Positions 1 to 12,475 of a stretch of DNA of 64,000 bases are shown here, in pieces (the stretch's first letter is position 1; each line of letters begins with the position of its first letter). Position numbers and translations under genes: made by a program. The notes beneath the pieces were generated by a model that was not told the origin of the DNA, searched no databases, and saw only the letters and a program-made list of their open reading frames with translations. This DNA comes from Strix aluco (lineage: Eukaryota; Chordata; Aves; Strigiformes; Strigidae), in contig NC_133939.1 of assembly GCF_031877795.1 (NCBI RefSeq), forward strand, positions 8,785,698-8,849,697, read 5' to 3'.

Positions 1-893
1 TGCAGAAACATGAAGCTGAATTCATTAAGTGAATTTAATTAGTGCTTGTATGTATTCTTTTCCTCACTGATAGTCTTGTTTGAATGCCTCACAGGAACAG
101 ACTTACTAGTTGACTCTGTCTGTCATAGGAGGTAGGGCATGGGCTAACACACAATATGGTCCTTGATCCAAACGTTACTTGTCCACATATCTCACTGAAA
201 GGTGTCTGAACATATGCCCACAATTTCCTAGGGGAATTTTGAGCTCAGGTTGCTCCTGTAATCCTAAAAATATTAAAACATTCACTGCTGGGCCTCCTTG
301 CCTGTCTACCACTACCAGTAGGCCTGCCACCTATATCAGTGGTAGCTTTGGCTTACATTTTTTTCTTGTCCCTTCCCAAAGCTCCCTCAAACTTAATAGC
401 TGAATGCAGGTTTATTTTTAACATTGTCCAACTGTTAAACTGCCCAACTGAGGTTCAACAGGCTCAGATTAAAAATACTGTGTGAACCTAGCCATTCAAA
501 ACTGAGAATTTATATTGACACAGAGAAAGTCCTAAATTCAAAGGGATGAATTTACAGTTTCATTAAGAAAGATACATAGGTAGAAGTACAGTTTTGGTAC
601 TTTCTAAATACATAAAGGTATATCACAGCTGGAAAAATCCCCTACTAGAAAAACTTGTAATTAATGAATGTTCTCACGTATCTGAGTAACCATCCTGATT
701 TGCATTTATAATAAATGCTTGGAGCAGGAAAGAAAACTGTCTCAAGATGCAAATTATTTCTGCTTTATAAAAATCCTCTGATGTCTGTAAAATATTGGTT
801 TGGGTTTTTTTTCATGTATTCAGCTGATTTTTGGAACTATTCCCTCCTGGTGCTGACTGTAGTGTAAACAGATATCAGGTACCAAATTTTTAC
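1..893 (-). other. RBP2: RBP2 intron 2 (partial)
   Basis: AT-rich sequence downstream of RBP2 exon 2. I see no exon 3, which should carry a W-D-G-D...GWxQWIEGD-type coding stretch, so the intron runs past the left edge. Nothing else is recognisable here. Confidence 0.8.
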
Positions 894-1072
894 CTTTACC
901 ACTCGATTATCCAGTCCTTTGGTATGTTCTTCAAACTCCACTCCTATAGTGTAATTCAGTTCATAGTTTCTTAAAGTACTGAGTGTTTTTGTTTTAAAAT
1001 TATCTCCATCTTGAATAATCTCCTTTGTTTGTTTCAAGTGTTTTGCAATCTTACGAGTTGCAAAATCAATGT
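894..1072 (-). CDS. RBP2: RBP2 coding exon 2
   Basis: 179 nt, entered through a TTTTTTGGCAG acceptor and left through AAG|GTAAAA (phase 0). It encodes residues 25-84: helix alpha-II, then strands B-E of the barrel. It is open throughout and the 179-nt length is exactly that of RBP1 exon 2. Confidence 0.95.
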
Positions 1073-4000
1073 CTGCCAAAAAACAGAACAGAGTATCACA
1101 ATGAAAATTCCAATATTTGTTACCAAAAATAAAAAAACACAGCACTTATATTTACACATAATTTTAAAAAAAGCTCCACAAATGATGCTTTTACCTGCAA
1201 CATTTTTCAGAGAAAAAGATAATTTCAAATAAAAATAATCTTTTGTTTGCAAGTAGACTTTCAATTTGAGGATCTTCCATGGATTATAAATTTATTTATT
1301 AACAGGACACCTGTGGGAATGCTGTGAACAAAGCTACAACATACAACCAGTAGTGAATAGATGCTGGCATGTTAAATCACCCGAATCTCCAGTTTTTTCA
1401 GAGAATGTGAAACAACAGGGGCTATTAAGACCTTTTGGCCTCACTCACACATGAAGCTGTGGGATGCCAGGAGTGCTATTACCATCTTATGCCTGGGAGC
1501 CATTCCCTTTTCTAAGCATGCAGTGTAAATTCTGTAGCTCTTAGGCATGTGAGGGTACTGTTATGTGTCCTGCAGGGTTATAAATGTTGGCTACCCCCAA
1601 AAGAAGGATCTCAGAATAATATGCCCTTTCATAAAATAAGCATGTTAGAATGGGTATGTAATCAAGGGGATTTTGGCATGTTACTTTTATGATGAACCTA
1701 TAGTCTGTGGGAGTATACAAGAGGTTAATTAATTAATTAAAAATGAAAATTATACTAATGAATAAAAAAGAAACAATCAAATAAAAGCCTGACTTACTCA
1801 TTATTGCTAGACAGCAGACACAGAAATAAATTGTAGTTTAGATGTTAAAGGGAGACAAATTCAAAGTCAAAAGTCAAAAAAAGTATCAAACTACAGCATT
1901 TGACAGTTCCTGTTTAATATTCTGTCAACATTTTATGCAGTACTGATCTCCTTAACATCCTTATTTTGTTCATGATGAAGACTAACATTATAATGTAAAC
2001 AACTGCTTGCAACTGAATGCATTGAAAGTTACCAAAAGAGGAATATATATTACCATGATGACAGTTTGCCCCAGACAATCCACCTAATGCCAGCTGCATT
2101 ACCATCTGCAATAAATATTTCTGACCAGCTGGCAGTGAATCTTATTATGGTGCTATATGCAAATGAAATAATCACACATGCTTCTGCAAGAGATTGAAAA
2201 ATGGTTTTGGTTTGTTAGCCATCCTTTAGTGGTTTTGCATGTGAGTTAATCATTGTCAGCTCAGCAATCCACATACTAATGGAGCCCTTTTTCTTTTGGT
2301 AGATTCATTATACTACTTGCAAAGTACTAATCGAGTTGAGTAAGAGGATTGGCTTGAAAAAAATGGTGACTTTTTAACGTGGGGAATAATGTTCTTGTTC
2401 AGTATTTATATTCAAGACTTCTTGGGTATATTTTATCTGCTGTGGTGGATTAAAGGTATCTCTGGGTCTGAATTATAGCCAGGTAAAATAAAATTTAGTT
2501 CTCTCTAAGGAAAAAAAATGTCTAGACTTCTAAAGAAATGCTATTTCTGACTAATATATTAGTCTTGTAGCTCCTGGAGAAAAATCAGGGGAGGTTTTAT
2601 TAAAGCATGGTTTTCATAACTGCATTTTGAACAATACAAGCAATAAAAATGATATATTGTTCTATTATAGTAGATTAAAATACTTTGTAACATGTTTATG
2701 ATAAAATCAAAGTTTCTGACTTAAAGGGCAAAACTATTCTTTAATTAAAGTATAGAAATGGGTATGCATTAATTAAAAGGATGGATGAATTTTAAAAAAA
2801 CAAAGCCTCAGTGTGCTTTGAACCTGAGCACTTTAATGCTTAAAATATCAGCCATATGTAAAATTGTGAGAAACAGAAGAGTATCTTTTCACCCTTTCCA
2901 TGTAATTTCTTTCCATTCTGAGCATTACCTATAGCCTTATGCATCTTTGCATTGTTTATGGTGTTGAGGGTTTTTTTGCTAATTCATTGGCAGTTTTTAA
3001 TTAGTATAACTTATAGTATATATACACAAAAATCATGATGTACATATGAAGGGCCAGATCCAGATCCAGACAACTGGTGCAAATAGCTCCTTCATCCCAA
3101 CCAGTTGTGGGTATTCTTATTGGGAAAGTTGTTTCAATATCTTACCAGAAAGTTCAGTGAGTACCTCTCCAGTACAGTCTGCCCAGAGTAGGCAATGTAT
3201 TTCCCAGGAAAAATACATCTATATTGCATTCCTTATTCTAACACATTCTTTCTCTTGCTTTGTTTCAGGCTATTAAGTGCATCAAGTTCTTTTATTCTCA
3301 TGAACTGTTACTATCTTTTTTTAAGCAGGCTTCCCAGTGTTGGATGCCTGTAGTTCAGACCCCACTGTAGGCTGAATCCATCCATTTTCCTCCCAGTTTC
3401 CACTGGGATATATAAGATCAGAAATGGTTCAACAATTCCCTTGATTTAATAATAACAAAGTAATAATTTATCCACTGACTGAAATGGTTCTAAGGATGCC
3501 ACTGACATGCTATGAGGAACTGCTGTAGACCAGTTCATGCTAGCATTTATGGTACAAAAAGAATTATAAAACTGGAAAATAGATTACTTATTATAAAAGG
3601 ATCAGAATATAAGGATGACAATAACTAAAGTTTAGTTTAAAGCTGATATGATTAATATTTGTATTATGACAGACACAAAATTCTTACAGAATTTGAGTGA
3701 AAATCACAGTTTAAATTCTGTGGTGGGTAAATTAAAATTCAAAGAAATGCATCTTATTAGCAGCTAGTATCCTTTCCCCTGACATTTTTCCTGAATTTTA
3801 AGACAAACACAAGTGAAATGTTGTAGCTCAACTGAAATAAATAATACAGCAATCTCATCCGTGATACCATGGAACGGAAGAAAGGAACAATAATGAGATG
3901 GCCACTAAAACCAAATGAAAAGATATCACCATAATTACAAATCCTTTTGGAAAGGAAGTGTGCACACCACAAGTGTCTAATTTACATCCTAAAAAATAAG

Positions 4001-6901
4001 GAAGGAATAAACCTAAAAAATAAAGAGATCTTTATAAAAAAAATATCAAAAGTAAGTTATCAAATATGATGAAATTTATCACTAGAAAGCAAGGCAGAAC
4101 TAGAGCTGGATGACCATCATGACCAGTGGTTAAAGTAACACCCCATCAAAGTAGGTCAGGTCTTGGAGCAAAGAGCTGAGACAGGACTGAAGCAGAGCCA
4201 AAGCAAAGAGAATTGGGTGAGAGGCAAGAATTGTAGGTGAGACCAGAAGCTGAGCCAGGCAGTAGGAGAAGCCTGAGGTAGGTGAAGACGGGAATAGTCA
4301 ATTTGTGACAACTAGGAGTTAACTGAAGTATCATCCAGACCAACAGGCCCCATGGCTCACTTGCAGTTGGCATAGTTAATGCTGAAATCACATTTCAGTT
4401 GCATGTAATGTAGTAATTATTCTTTATGCATAACTGTCAAACCCCAGCACTCAAATCACTTCAGGTACTTGGTATCTTTCTCCTGAAATTCATTATATTA
4501 GCGTAACCATTTGTATTTTTTAACAATTAATTTTTTGTACCTCATGGGTGTATGTGTATAGTAGTTACAGGCTTCCCTAAGGATATTGAGCTTTTCTCCA
4601 TAAATGCAAAGGCTAAGGACTATGAATAGTGAAACTTGCCTTTCTCTCTTAAAAGAATTGAGGCTTTGAGGAAATTATAACTATTTTCAGTTGTTGTTGA
4701 ATAATGATGAGAACTTATTTTTATGTGTTTATGTGTATTTCTTCTCTTTCATTCTGTACAGATAAATAAATTAAGGTTAAGATTCTTTAATGAGAGTAAA
4801 ACTGGTAGAATGTCAGTTAAAGCATCAAATTTTTCATCTCAGTTAACAATTTTGTGGTAGTTATCCCTAAGTCAGTCACTAGTGTAGACATTGAGAATTA
4901 CTTGAAAATTGTTAGATTTAATTACCTGATTACCTTCCATGTGTTAGACTCTTCTTCCTAACAAATACATTTTCTTAACTTGTGGAAGATGGCTATGCAG
5001 TGTACTCGTTGATTTTGAACCACTGAATTATTTTTATAATCTACATCTTTACAAGTAAATATTTTGGAATCTGAGTGAGCAAGTTCTTTAGATATCCATT
5101 AACTTGACTTGACCTTTTGAACAAAGCAAAAGAAGCCACAATCTGATCCCAGCTTCTGATGAACAGTGCAAGGCAGGTACTTTGACCTGAAAAAGCTCCT
5201 GTTTATCAGCATCACTCTTACAGTGGTGTCAGTTACTGTAGAAAGGGAGAGAAATAAGAAGAGCAAATGCTGAACAGAAGATAGAAATCAATGACCACTA
5301 GATAAAAAACAATGAGACAACTGGGAATGAGAAGTGCATAGACCCAGGTGGGCCCCTGAGGGCTATCAATTGTAAGCATAAGAATAGAATACAGGTTTCA
5401 TTTTTGCCACATGCTACTTTATGATGCAGAGCCAGACAGATTCCTCCAATCTAGGTTAAATTAGCCAACTCTAATGACTAGTTTTCTTGTATTAGTTTTA
5501 CAGTCATCATGTGTGGTAAGGAAGCAATGGTCCTTTATGTCCTTCATCTGTGATGTAGTAGAGCTGGGAGAAGATTCCTGATTATAAAGATTACACTTTT
5601 CATGCATCTATAAATCTAACTCCCATATTTTTTGAGGTTTTTGAAATGCAGCTACATTACTGCACTGGTGGAAGGGTGATAACTGTTCTTTCAATGCTAA
5701 TCCAGAGTGTACTGAAGAAATTATTGAGAAATGTTGATGTCTTCTATTATTTCTTCTTTTCAGCAAATTAAAGATCTACATCTCTGCTAAACTAAGTAGA
5801 GGAGGAATTTCCTGCACACTACTTGCATAATCATAATGACCTGGAGCAAAAAGTTTATGCCTTTATGAGAACAAAAATACTTGAAAGGCAATTTATACTG
5901 AAAGTAATAGGTGCAGGAGAAGAAGGCATTTCTCTCATAAAATTATCTCCAGTCATACAAAAATTGAGTCTGTCAGTGTGGGGAAAAATAAATCTACAAA
6001 CAACATAAACTTGATCTTAATATGAACCAACAACGATATTGTTTGCATTCAGTTAACAGTGTTTTGCTCTTCTAGCATCTACAGAGACTATGCTTAATAT
6101 CCTATACAATGGATATACAAACTGTAGCTGTCAGGGTTCTGATGATAAAGAGGCTAACAAAGTAGTAAATGAAAGTTGCCTAAAGGGCAGAAAATCTCTT
6201 TCTGCATGTACACATATATTGTCATCAATGATGGTCATAGCCAAGTGAAATTAAGCTTAGTTAACCATGTAAACATATGTTTAAGAACTCCTGTGACCTA
6301 AATCTCCTTGCTGTGTAAAGATGACTCCCACAAAAACTTTACAGAAATATCTGCCCATTTATCTTTAAATGCTTTTAAAGGCTTTTATTGCATTTACCAT
6401 GCAGCTGGTACATATAATTTCTACTAGTGCAAAGCACTAATTGAGTACTAAACAGTATTGTTCCTTTAGTGATATAGAATATCCTATTCCTCTTTTAACA
6501 GAGCCAACCAGCTTGTAGCTTGACTGTTACAGTAAGTATATACCAGGAAGAAAAAAGAGCTTCTGTATCTGAAAGCCTGTTTTTTTTTTTCTCATCTGTA
6601 TCTGTTTTTTCATTTATCTAAATAAAGACTAATATCTTTGGCTACAAATCTTCTCTTATATACTTAGATCATTGTAATTATAAGTACAATTACTTGATTT
6701 TGAATGTGATTGGCAGAAACCCTTATGCCACAATGCACATTACAGAAATATTCTCATTAATTTTTAGAAGGATTTTACTTATAATTGAAACATTTTATCT
6801 CTATATAGTTAATATTTTTTTCATTTACCTAAAGCAACCATGTAGCCTTCAAAGTTTTCATTGGTTTCCATTTCCCATGTCCCATTGTAATCAGCAGGCA
6901 T
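894..6901 (-). CDS. RBP2: RBP2, cellular retinol-binding protein II (5' half, 2 of 4 coding exons)
   Basis: Cytosolic carrier for all-trans-retinol and retinal in absorptive epithelium, a member of the intracellular lipid-binding protein family (10-strand beta-barrel). Two minus-strand exons splice cleanly: exon 1 at 6829-6901 (73 nt) and exon 2 at 894-1072 (179 nt), giving residues 1-84. The start reads [20 protein letters not shown], followed by the RBP2-type [10 protein letters not shown], a retinol-contacting Lys41 (Lys40 without Met), [10 protein letters not shown], and the exon end LDNRVVK. RBP2 rather than RBP1 is indicated by [17 protein letters not shown] and YTIGVEFEE. The start is fixed by a GCCACC Kozak context and an in-frame TAA five codons upstream. 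Exons 3 and 4 (about 50 residues, including the retinol-contacting Gln) lie left of position 1, so this is a window truncation and not a broken gene. The tandem paralogue RBP1 lies about 21 kb upstream on the same strand. Confidence 0.95.
1073..6828 (-). other. RBP2: RBP2 intron 1
   Basis: A 5,756-bp intron with GT donor at 6828 and AG acceptor at 1073-1074. It is AT-rich and non-coding. It contains a short TTAA run near 1725-1740 and homopolymer T near 6580. No transposon or hidden exon was recognised. Open frames here are short and resemble nothing known to me. Confidence 0.8.
6761..6895 (-). repeat. RBP2: Source arm of the inverted repeat
   Basis: Arm partner of 8385-8519, spanning most of RBP2 exon 1 and the first part of intron 1. 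The loop between the arms is 1,489 bp (6896-8384) and contains the RBP2 promoter. Confidence 0.9.
6829..6901 (-). CDS. RBP2: RBP2 coding exon 1
   Basis: 73 coding nt: ATG at 6901-6899, then 24 codons plus one base (phase 1), the standard first-exon length for retinol-binding members of this family. The donor is AG|GTAAAT at 6828. An almost identical copy of its last 67 nt plus the donor and flanking intron lies inverted at 8385-8519. This copy is taken as the functional exon because only it has the ATG, the Kozak sequence, an upstream TATA box, and the correct orientation to exon 2. Confidence 0.95.
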
Positions 6902-6969
6902 GGTGGCAAGAGCTTAAATCCAACTTCAGATCAAAAGTGAGGCTGGAAACAGGATCTGCTAAGAGAATG

Positions 6970-6976
6970 TTTTATA
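6970..6976 (-). promoter_or_regulatory. RBP2: TATA box of RBP2
   Basis: On the minus strand the sequence reads GTATAAAACA. It lies about 70 bp upstream of the ATG, which predicts transcription start near 6940-6948 and a 5' UTR of about 40-47 nt. The position relative to a strong Kozak start supports a genuine TATA promoter. The transcription start itself is inferred. Confidence 0.6.
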
Positions 6977-7072
6977 CACCTTTTCATATCTTTTTTTATG
7001 AGGTTTACGGTTTTCTAGATAATACAGTTTAAGGGTCAGAGTGATAACCCTCGAAAACTTTGCCTTCATTAA

Positions 7073-7081
7073 CAAAGTTCA
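7073..7081 (+). promoter_or_regulatory. Candidate HNF4/nuclear-receptor DR1 half-site cluster upstream of RBP2
   Basis: CAAAGTTCA matches the core of the HNF4-alpha consensus and lies about 130 bp upstream of the predicted RBP2 start. Next to it on the minus strand is GTTAATGA, resembling an HNF1 half-site (about 7066-7073). Intestinal RBP2 in mammals is controlled by nuclear receptors and gut homeodomain/GATA factors, so the placement is suggestive, but a 9-bp match is weak evidence on its own. Confidence 0.35.
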
Positions 7082-8384
7082 GTTGAACAGCTGGCAGATG
7101 AGGAACATGTTCTGAAATATGTAGTAACACAGGATATGATTTTACGGTGACCTTTGTAAAGAACTACTAGCTATTATGCGATACCTTTGAAATATATTGA
7201 ACACAGTGGCAAAGTGTGCAACCCAGTTAAAGTTTCCAAGGTGAATTCTCTTTTCTGTTCCTTTCTACGTGTCACATTTCCCTACGAAGAACCAGTCTTA
7301 CAGAGCTGACTCATCCAGAACTCCCATTTAAAATTGATGGAAGTCTTGAATGTGCAAATGCAAGGCAGGATGAAAAAGTGAATATTGAAAATATTTTTGT
7401 TTTCCCTTGATTTTCAAAATATCTATATACCAATAGCTGCACTTACACCGACTGCATTTCCAAATTTTTCTTTTCATTTAACGGCAATTTTAGCAAATGT
7501 AAAGTAAATAGAAATCAACCATAATTAGTATCAATCCTACCCTAAAAATGATTTTTTAATTACTCTGAAACACAGCAGTTTGTGTTAGAAAGGTATTTTT
7601 CATCCAGCAGCATTACATTGTTGTGGGGAAGAGCACAGATTTCAGCTGTGCAAATAAGCACATTCAGAATGTGTCTGAATGGAGAATTTGAAAGTGCAAT
7701 AGAACTTTATCAGAATTTAAAGTAAACAAAGTAAGCAGTTAAAGCAAATTAATATAAGCTAAGGTTTTAAATTCTTTGGTTTTAATTAGTCGATATAACT
7801 TACATATGGCTCTACAGATAAAATAATTGAAGTGATCAGGAGTCCAAAACTCCTTGCCTGTCTTTCTCTCTTTTTTTTTTTTTTTAATTAATGGGAATGT
7901 TATTAAAAATTTTATTAGAAAAGTATTAAGGTCTAGAACTCCAACTCAGAAATAAGTAAATTGAAGAGTTACTGATCTTACCATGTCTTCTGTATGCTTT
8001 CACTTTGTAAAAACTTAATGTAAAATTCCACAAATACTGAAAAATTATACAGGGATTAAAAAAGAAGAAACTAAAAAAAGTAGAGAGTTTTTGGGAGCTA
8101 AGTTCTTAAAATGCCTTTGCATGGTACTTAAGGAGCTATTTTAAAAGAAGGAAAAGAAATATCTTGATCTATACCTACAAGAGATATTAAGAGGGTTTTC
8201 AATCAGACGTCAGACAAAGGCTCAAGGAACTGCAGTGACTGAAGATTGAAGTTAGGTGAATTCCTATGTGAATGCACATAGAAAGATATCTGCATTCCTA
8301 ACTGTCGAGTATAGTTTGTCTATAGACCAGTTTACCCAGGGAAATTGGTAATCACTGTTTGAAATCTTTAAATAGGCAGAGGGC

Positions 8385-8519
8385 GCTGATTACAATGGGA
8401 CATGGGAAATGGAAACCAATGAAAACTTTGAAGGCTACATGGTTGCTTTAGGTAAATGAAAAAAATATTAACTATATAAAGATAAAATATTTCAATTATA
8501 AGTAAAATCCTTCTAAAAA
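8385..8519 (+). pseudogene. Inverted duplicate of RBP2 exon 1 and donor flank
   Basis: This 135-bp segment matches the reverse complement of 6761-6895 at 133 of 135 positions by hand alignment, with mismatches at 8479 and 8489. The first 67 bp (8385-8451) are RBP2 exon 1 from the third codon onward and are identical. The GTAAAT donor and about 68 bp of intron follow. The start codon, Kozak sequence and promoter are absent: homology stops abruptly at GCTGATTAC on one side and in an A-run on the other. No target-site duplication or poly-A tail is visible, so it is not a processed copy. It lies upstream of the RBP2 promoter, in the RBP2-RBP1 intergenic space, and is presumably non-functional. 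Confidence 0.9.
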
Positions 8520-11500
8520 AACATATGACTAATTTCAAGCACAATTTATTGGGCCGAAGACATCTAATTGTGTATTTACTTCCACTATCAGAATTTCTAG
8601 ATGAAACACTATGAATGATGTTATGTTGAAAAAGAAATTTGAAAATCTTTGTGCTTAAAACATTGTTCTGTAGTGATATTATAGCTATGCAATAGCTTTG
8701 GTGTTACATATCTTTCTAAACTTTCTTTCTTAACCTCCACATTGCATCAACATTAATAAATACGTTATTTATACGTTTTATGTGTATACTAAAAGATTCT
8801 ATAAAACCAAGAAAAAGAAAAGGTTATCGTTCCCAAGTCAATCACTCACAACCACTCAAAATCAGCTGTGTAAGCAACATCAGTTCCCTTGTGCACGTGA
8901 AAATAATCTTTAAGTGCATTATCACACTGTTTTTCCAACTGGAAGTTATTCTCTCCTTCAGTGTCCTAAAAGGATGATGTCCAATTTATAAGCAGGTACT
9001 CAGTGTTTTACCTTATTTCTCCAAATACCTAGTGGTGGATTTATGAAGAATGAATCAGACTGAATGTCTACAATTACCTTCTAAAATCAGAACATATGCT
9101 AGAAGCTCATGGTGAGAGATTTTATATGCTCATTGATTTTAGTTCTGAAGTAGTATACTTCCTATATAACAGTCATTTGGGTAAGATGTGGAACTGACTG
9201 AAACTGTATCATGTGTTGATCAACAATTAACGACCATTAAGAACTAATAAAGAGATAGACAGTTCTGTTGCTGTAGATGTGCAGAGCTAGGGACATTCAG
9301 AGAAAATTAATTATGAGATGAGAACATCCTTTACATATAAGGCCATAATTAATTAACAGCATACACATATAATTGTACAGGTTTTCACAATGATGTTTTG
9401 TTAATGCTTATACCTTATTATTTGTTTAAATAACTTTTTTTAAAATTCTGTGTGTTATGTAAACTCCCTATAAGGAATTCTCTAAGCACACATTTATCCA
9501 TCAGCCTGAAATAGCTCTTTTGAGACTTTACAGGTAAATATGCAACTAGGAGGTTTACAGACACTAAATTTAACCAATCAAAGAACTGACTAAGTAGGTA
9601 ATTAATAAAACATGGAATATTGACTTGACAGAGTTCTGTAATGCTTTTAAAGAGCATTGTGTTAAGGTCCACAGAGAGAATTTTCATTTACGAATCAATA
9701 TCTTCATAGACAATAAAAACATTCAAGTGCCTGCCTAAATCATATGGAGCCAAGAGACAGTACAGATGCTGTTAACACAATTTTTTTTAAAGCCCTGTGT
9801 GGATAATCGTAAGTCTGCAGATCACTGACCCACTGTATACTCAGCATTCTCTTGGGTTTGTGCCTTGCTAATTGTACTGATCTGCCTCTCATCAGATTTC
9901 AGCTTTAAAATGTGACTTATCCACTTCAAATCTTAGAAATTATTCTATTTGCTCTGTGTTTATTGTTTATATACTACATACATAGAGACAAACACTCAAA
10001 ATGGCAAAACAATATTTCCTTCCTATGCCACAATTATAAGTTTAGGGCAATGAAGAAAAGATGCCCTCTCCTAATCATCATGATTATTTTATTCTCAGCA
10101 TTCGTTCCTTGCAAGACCACCAGTAAAATCACTAGGGATGCCATGTATAGCATGTATTGAACCCTGGGAATATGAGGAGGGAGGTGTCGTCTTCAGGTTT
10201 TCTAGTATGTATGTTAAAAACCAAAGCTCTGAGCTCATAGCTTGTGTGTCTGGTTTCAACCCAGGAATAAGTTTTATGGCTGAGTAGTAAGACCTTGGAA
10301 ATAAAGCAAAGTCATGAAAAATCAACAGACTTTTGTTAAAAGCCTAAGTAATCTTTTCAGTTTTGTGCATGAAGAAACAAAGATGGCTTTTCTTGCCTCT
10401 GTCCTACAAATCAATGTTAATTAGTGGAAGTTTGAAACAAAACTTCTCATAAGAAGAGTCTAGACTGACAAGATTGAAAAGTGAGGCCCAAATGTTGTTT
10501 CTGTGGAATGAGTCAGCAGTCATGGATACTACTTCTAACACTTGCCTCCAGTTCCTCTCACTGTATCTGAGACCTGCCTGGAAGAGAAATCCTATATGGG
10601 TAGCTGAACAAAGTTCAGCCTTCTTGCTATCTGAAAGAGCTGGTAGTGCGTTCTCCTTGGGAAAGATTATGCTGTGAGGCACTGTTAGGAGAACTATATA
10701 AAGAACAAAGCTACTGGTCAAACAGAATTTTTTCTGTAAACTTTTGGGCATGGTATTTTGAAGTGATGGTAGCATGTTCCCACTCTGTCCTTGCCTCATT
10801 TCATTTTCCTTTTAAATTATCTAATATGCATATATAACACAGGAGAAAAATGCCTTGTACTCCCCCGATCAGCCCCTACACTCCTCATGCTTGACAGCTG
10901 GGACTTTTGCCTATAGTTATTTGGTTGTTGTTTAACACATAGAAATATGGCAAGCTGTGTAAGTTGTTCTTAGCAACTGAATTCCCCTGAAGGATTCAGA
11001 CAGAAGCAGCACGGTCACAGACACCTATTATTATTTTTAACTTGTTAGCACATGTGCACTCACTAGGTTTATTTTTAAGAAAATTAATCATTTGAAATGT
11101 ATTCAGTGATGGCTGCTACTGCAAAAACTGTCAGAGGTGCTATCTCACCAGGCTTGGGGCTCTGTTCAGCACAAACACGAGTAGTCACATTATGACAACT
11201 AAAAGTAAGTTGGAGGGAGGCAATCCGCTTCTTGTCAGTATGTAAGATGGCTCGTAGGCCTTGAGGATTCAGCTGGGTGAGGATAGTCATCAGCTACTGG
11301 GTAGAGAATTTACTAAGAAGTGGCATGAGCAGTAGAAGAGATGTGTACAGCAGGAGAGGACAGAATCAAAAGGTGTTACTTGCAACACCTCAGCAAATAG
11401 TATTTGATTGCCCAGTTGTTAATGGTTGCCCTCTCCCAATATCAAAAGTCACTAAACTACCTTGAATATCCCCAGCTTATAAGCTTTCTTGCCAGGTCAA

Positions 11501-12359
11501 ATACAACTAAGTATAACCAAGCCTACCTCAGTGTCCTGGAGTTAATTAGAGTTTTGGCTTCTGACTCCTTTGTTCACTTGCTTGTTCAGGTCTGAACTCT
11601 ACAGAGAGGGAATGGAAGTTTGACCAGTTGTACATATGGTTGTTGGCTAAACATTTATTGTTTAATGTCAGTTCTTAGCTGATCATGCCAAAACAGAAAT
11701 CTGCAGGAACAAAGTTTTTGTTGACACCTAAGAGAAGGGAGAATTCCTTCATTCATATCTCAGTAGAGGAACATGTCTGACATTTTGTTGACAGAACAGT
11801 AGGGATGGGTTGCAAATGCTGTGGTAGGGTGAGGATGTACACATAGCTGGTAGTTATGCCAGTTTGGCACATTTTGTGTTTACCTTCAATTTAAACAAAT
11901 ATGCACAAAAATATGTTTTTAATCACCCTTTTAGAAATTAAATAATTGGCTTTCTGCCATTGGATATATATTTTTTTTTTTTAAATCAATGACTGCCTGT
12001 CTTCAATCATTCTTATCTCTCTTACTCCATCTGCTTTTGCTGATGAAGTTGGATGCAGGTGTTACACACTTTATTAATTAGAAGCCTTCCTCCTCTCTAA
12101 GGACTTTGGCTTAGCTCTTAGAGACTTCAAAATGTCACTCATGATCATGTTACTGATTTTGATAGTAAAAAAAATCCAGTGGATCCTACTGCCTTGAGGA
12201 CTCTTATTAAAGTGGTTTACATTATGAAAAATTATGCTGTAAAGAAATAATAGCCAATGGATAAAGCTGACCTTGATTTTCAAAATAAACATGCAATACT
12301 GAATTTATTTACTCCTTAATTCTCCTGAGCACTTAGTCAGTGCTCTTTATCCACAGGCT

Positions 12360-12475
12360 TCAAGGAAGCAGGTAAAATCATCAGCCTTTGTAAAATCAGA
12401 AGAACTTAGGGAATGACATGGTTTGGCCAAGGTCATGAAATAAGCCACTAGTCAGAGCAAGTTAGTGAGTATAAC
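12360..12475 (+). repeat. Possible ancient MIR (CORE-SINE) relic
   Basis: The order of words resembles the MIR core and tail: a TTTGTAAAATCAG stretch (compare TTTTACAGATGAG), then GAACTTAGGGAATGACATGG and GGCCAAGGTCATG (compare TTGCCCAAGGTCACAC), then CACTAGTCAGAGC. Divergence is high, so this is a judgement by eye. Confidence 0.45.

Noticed and set aside
6694-7032. 112-codon plus-strand frame over RBP2 exon 1
   Set aside because: Antisense shadow of RBP2 exon 1 and its promoter; no independent evidence.
10404-10799. 131-codon open frame on the minus strand
   Set aside because: The longest anonymous frame in the intergenic region, but it has no recognisable domain, no splice or promoter context, and a composition like random AT-rich sequence. 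A length near 130 is expected by chance over six frames of 64 kb.
11084-11290. Minus-strand frame with segments faintly like histone H2A (KKRIxxLQL, AAITEYI)
   Set aside because: The similar words are in the reverse order to real H2A and the nucleotide sequence does not align; coincidental.
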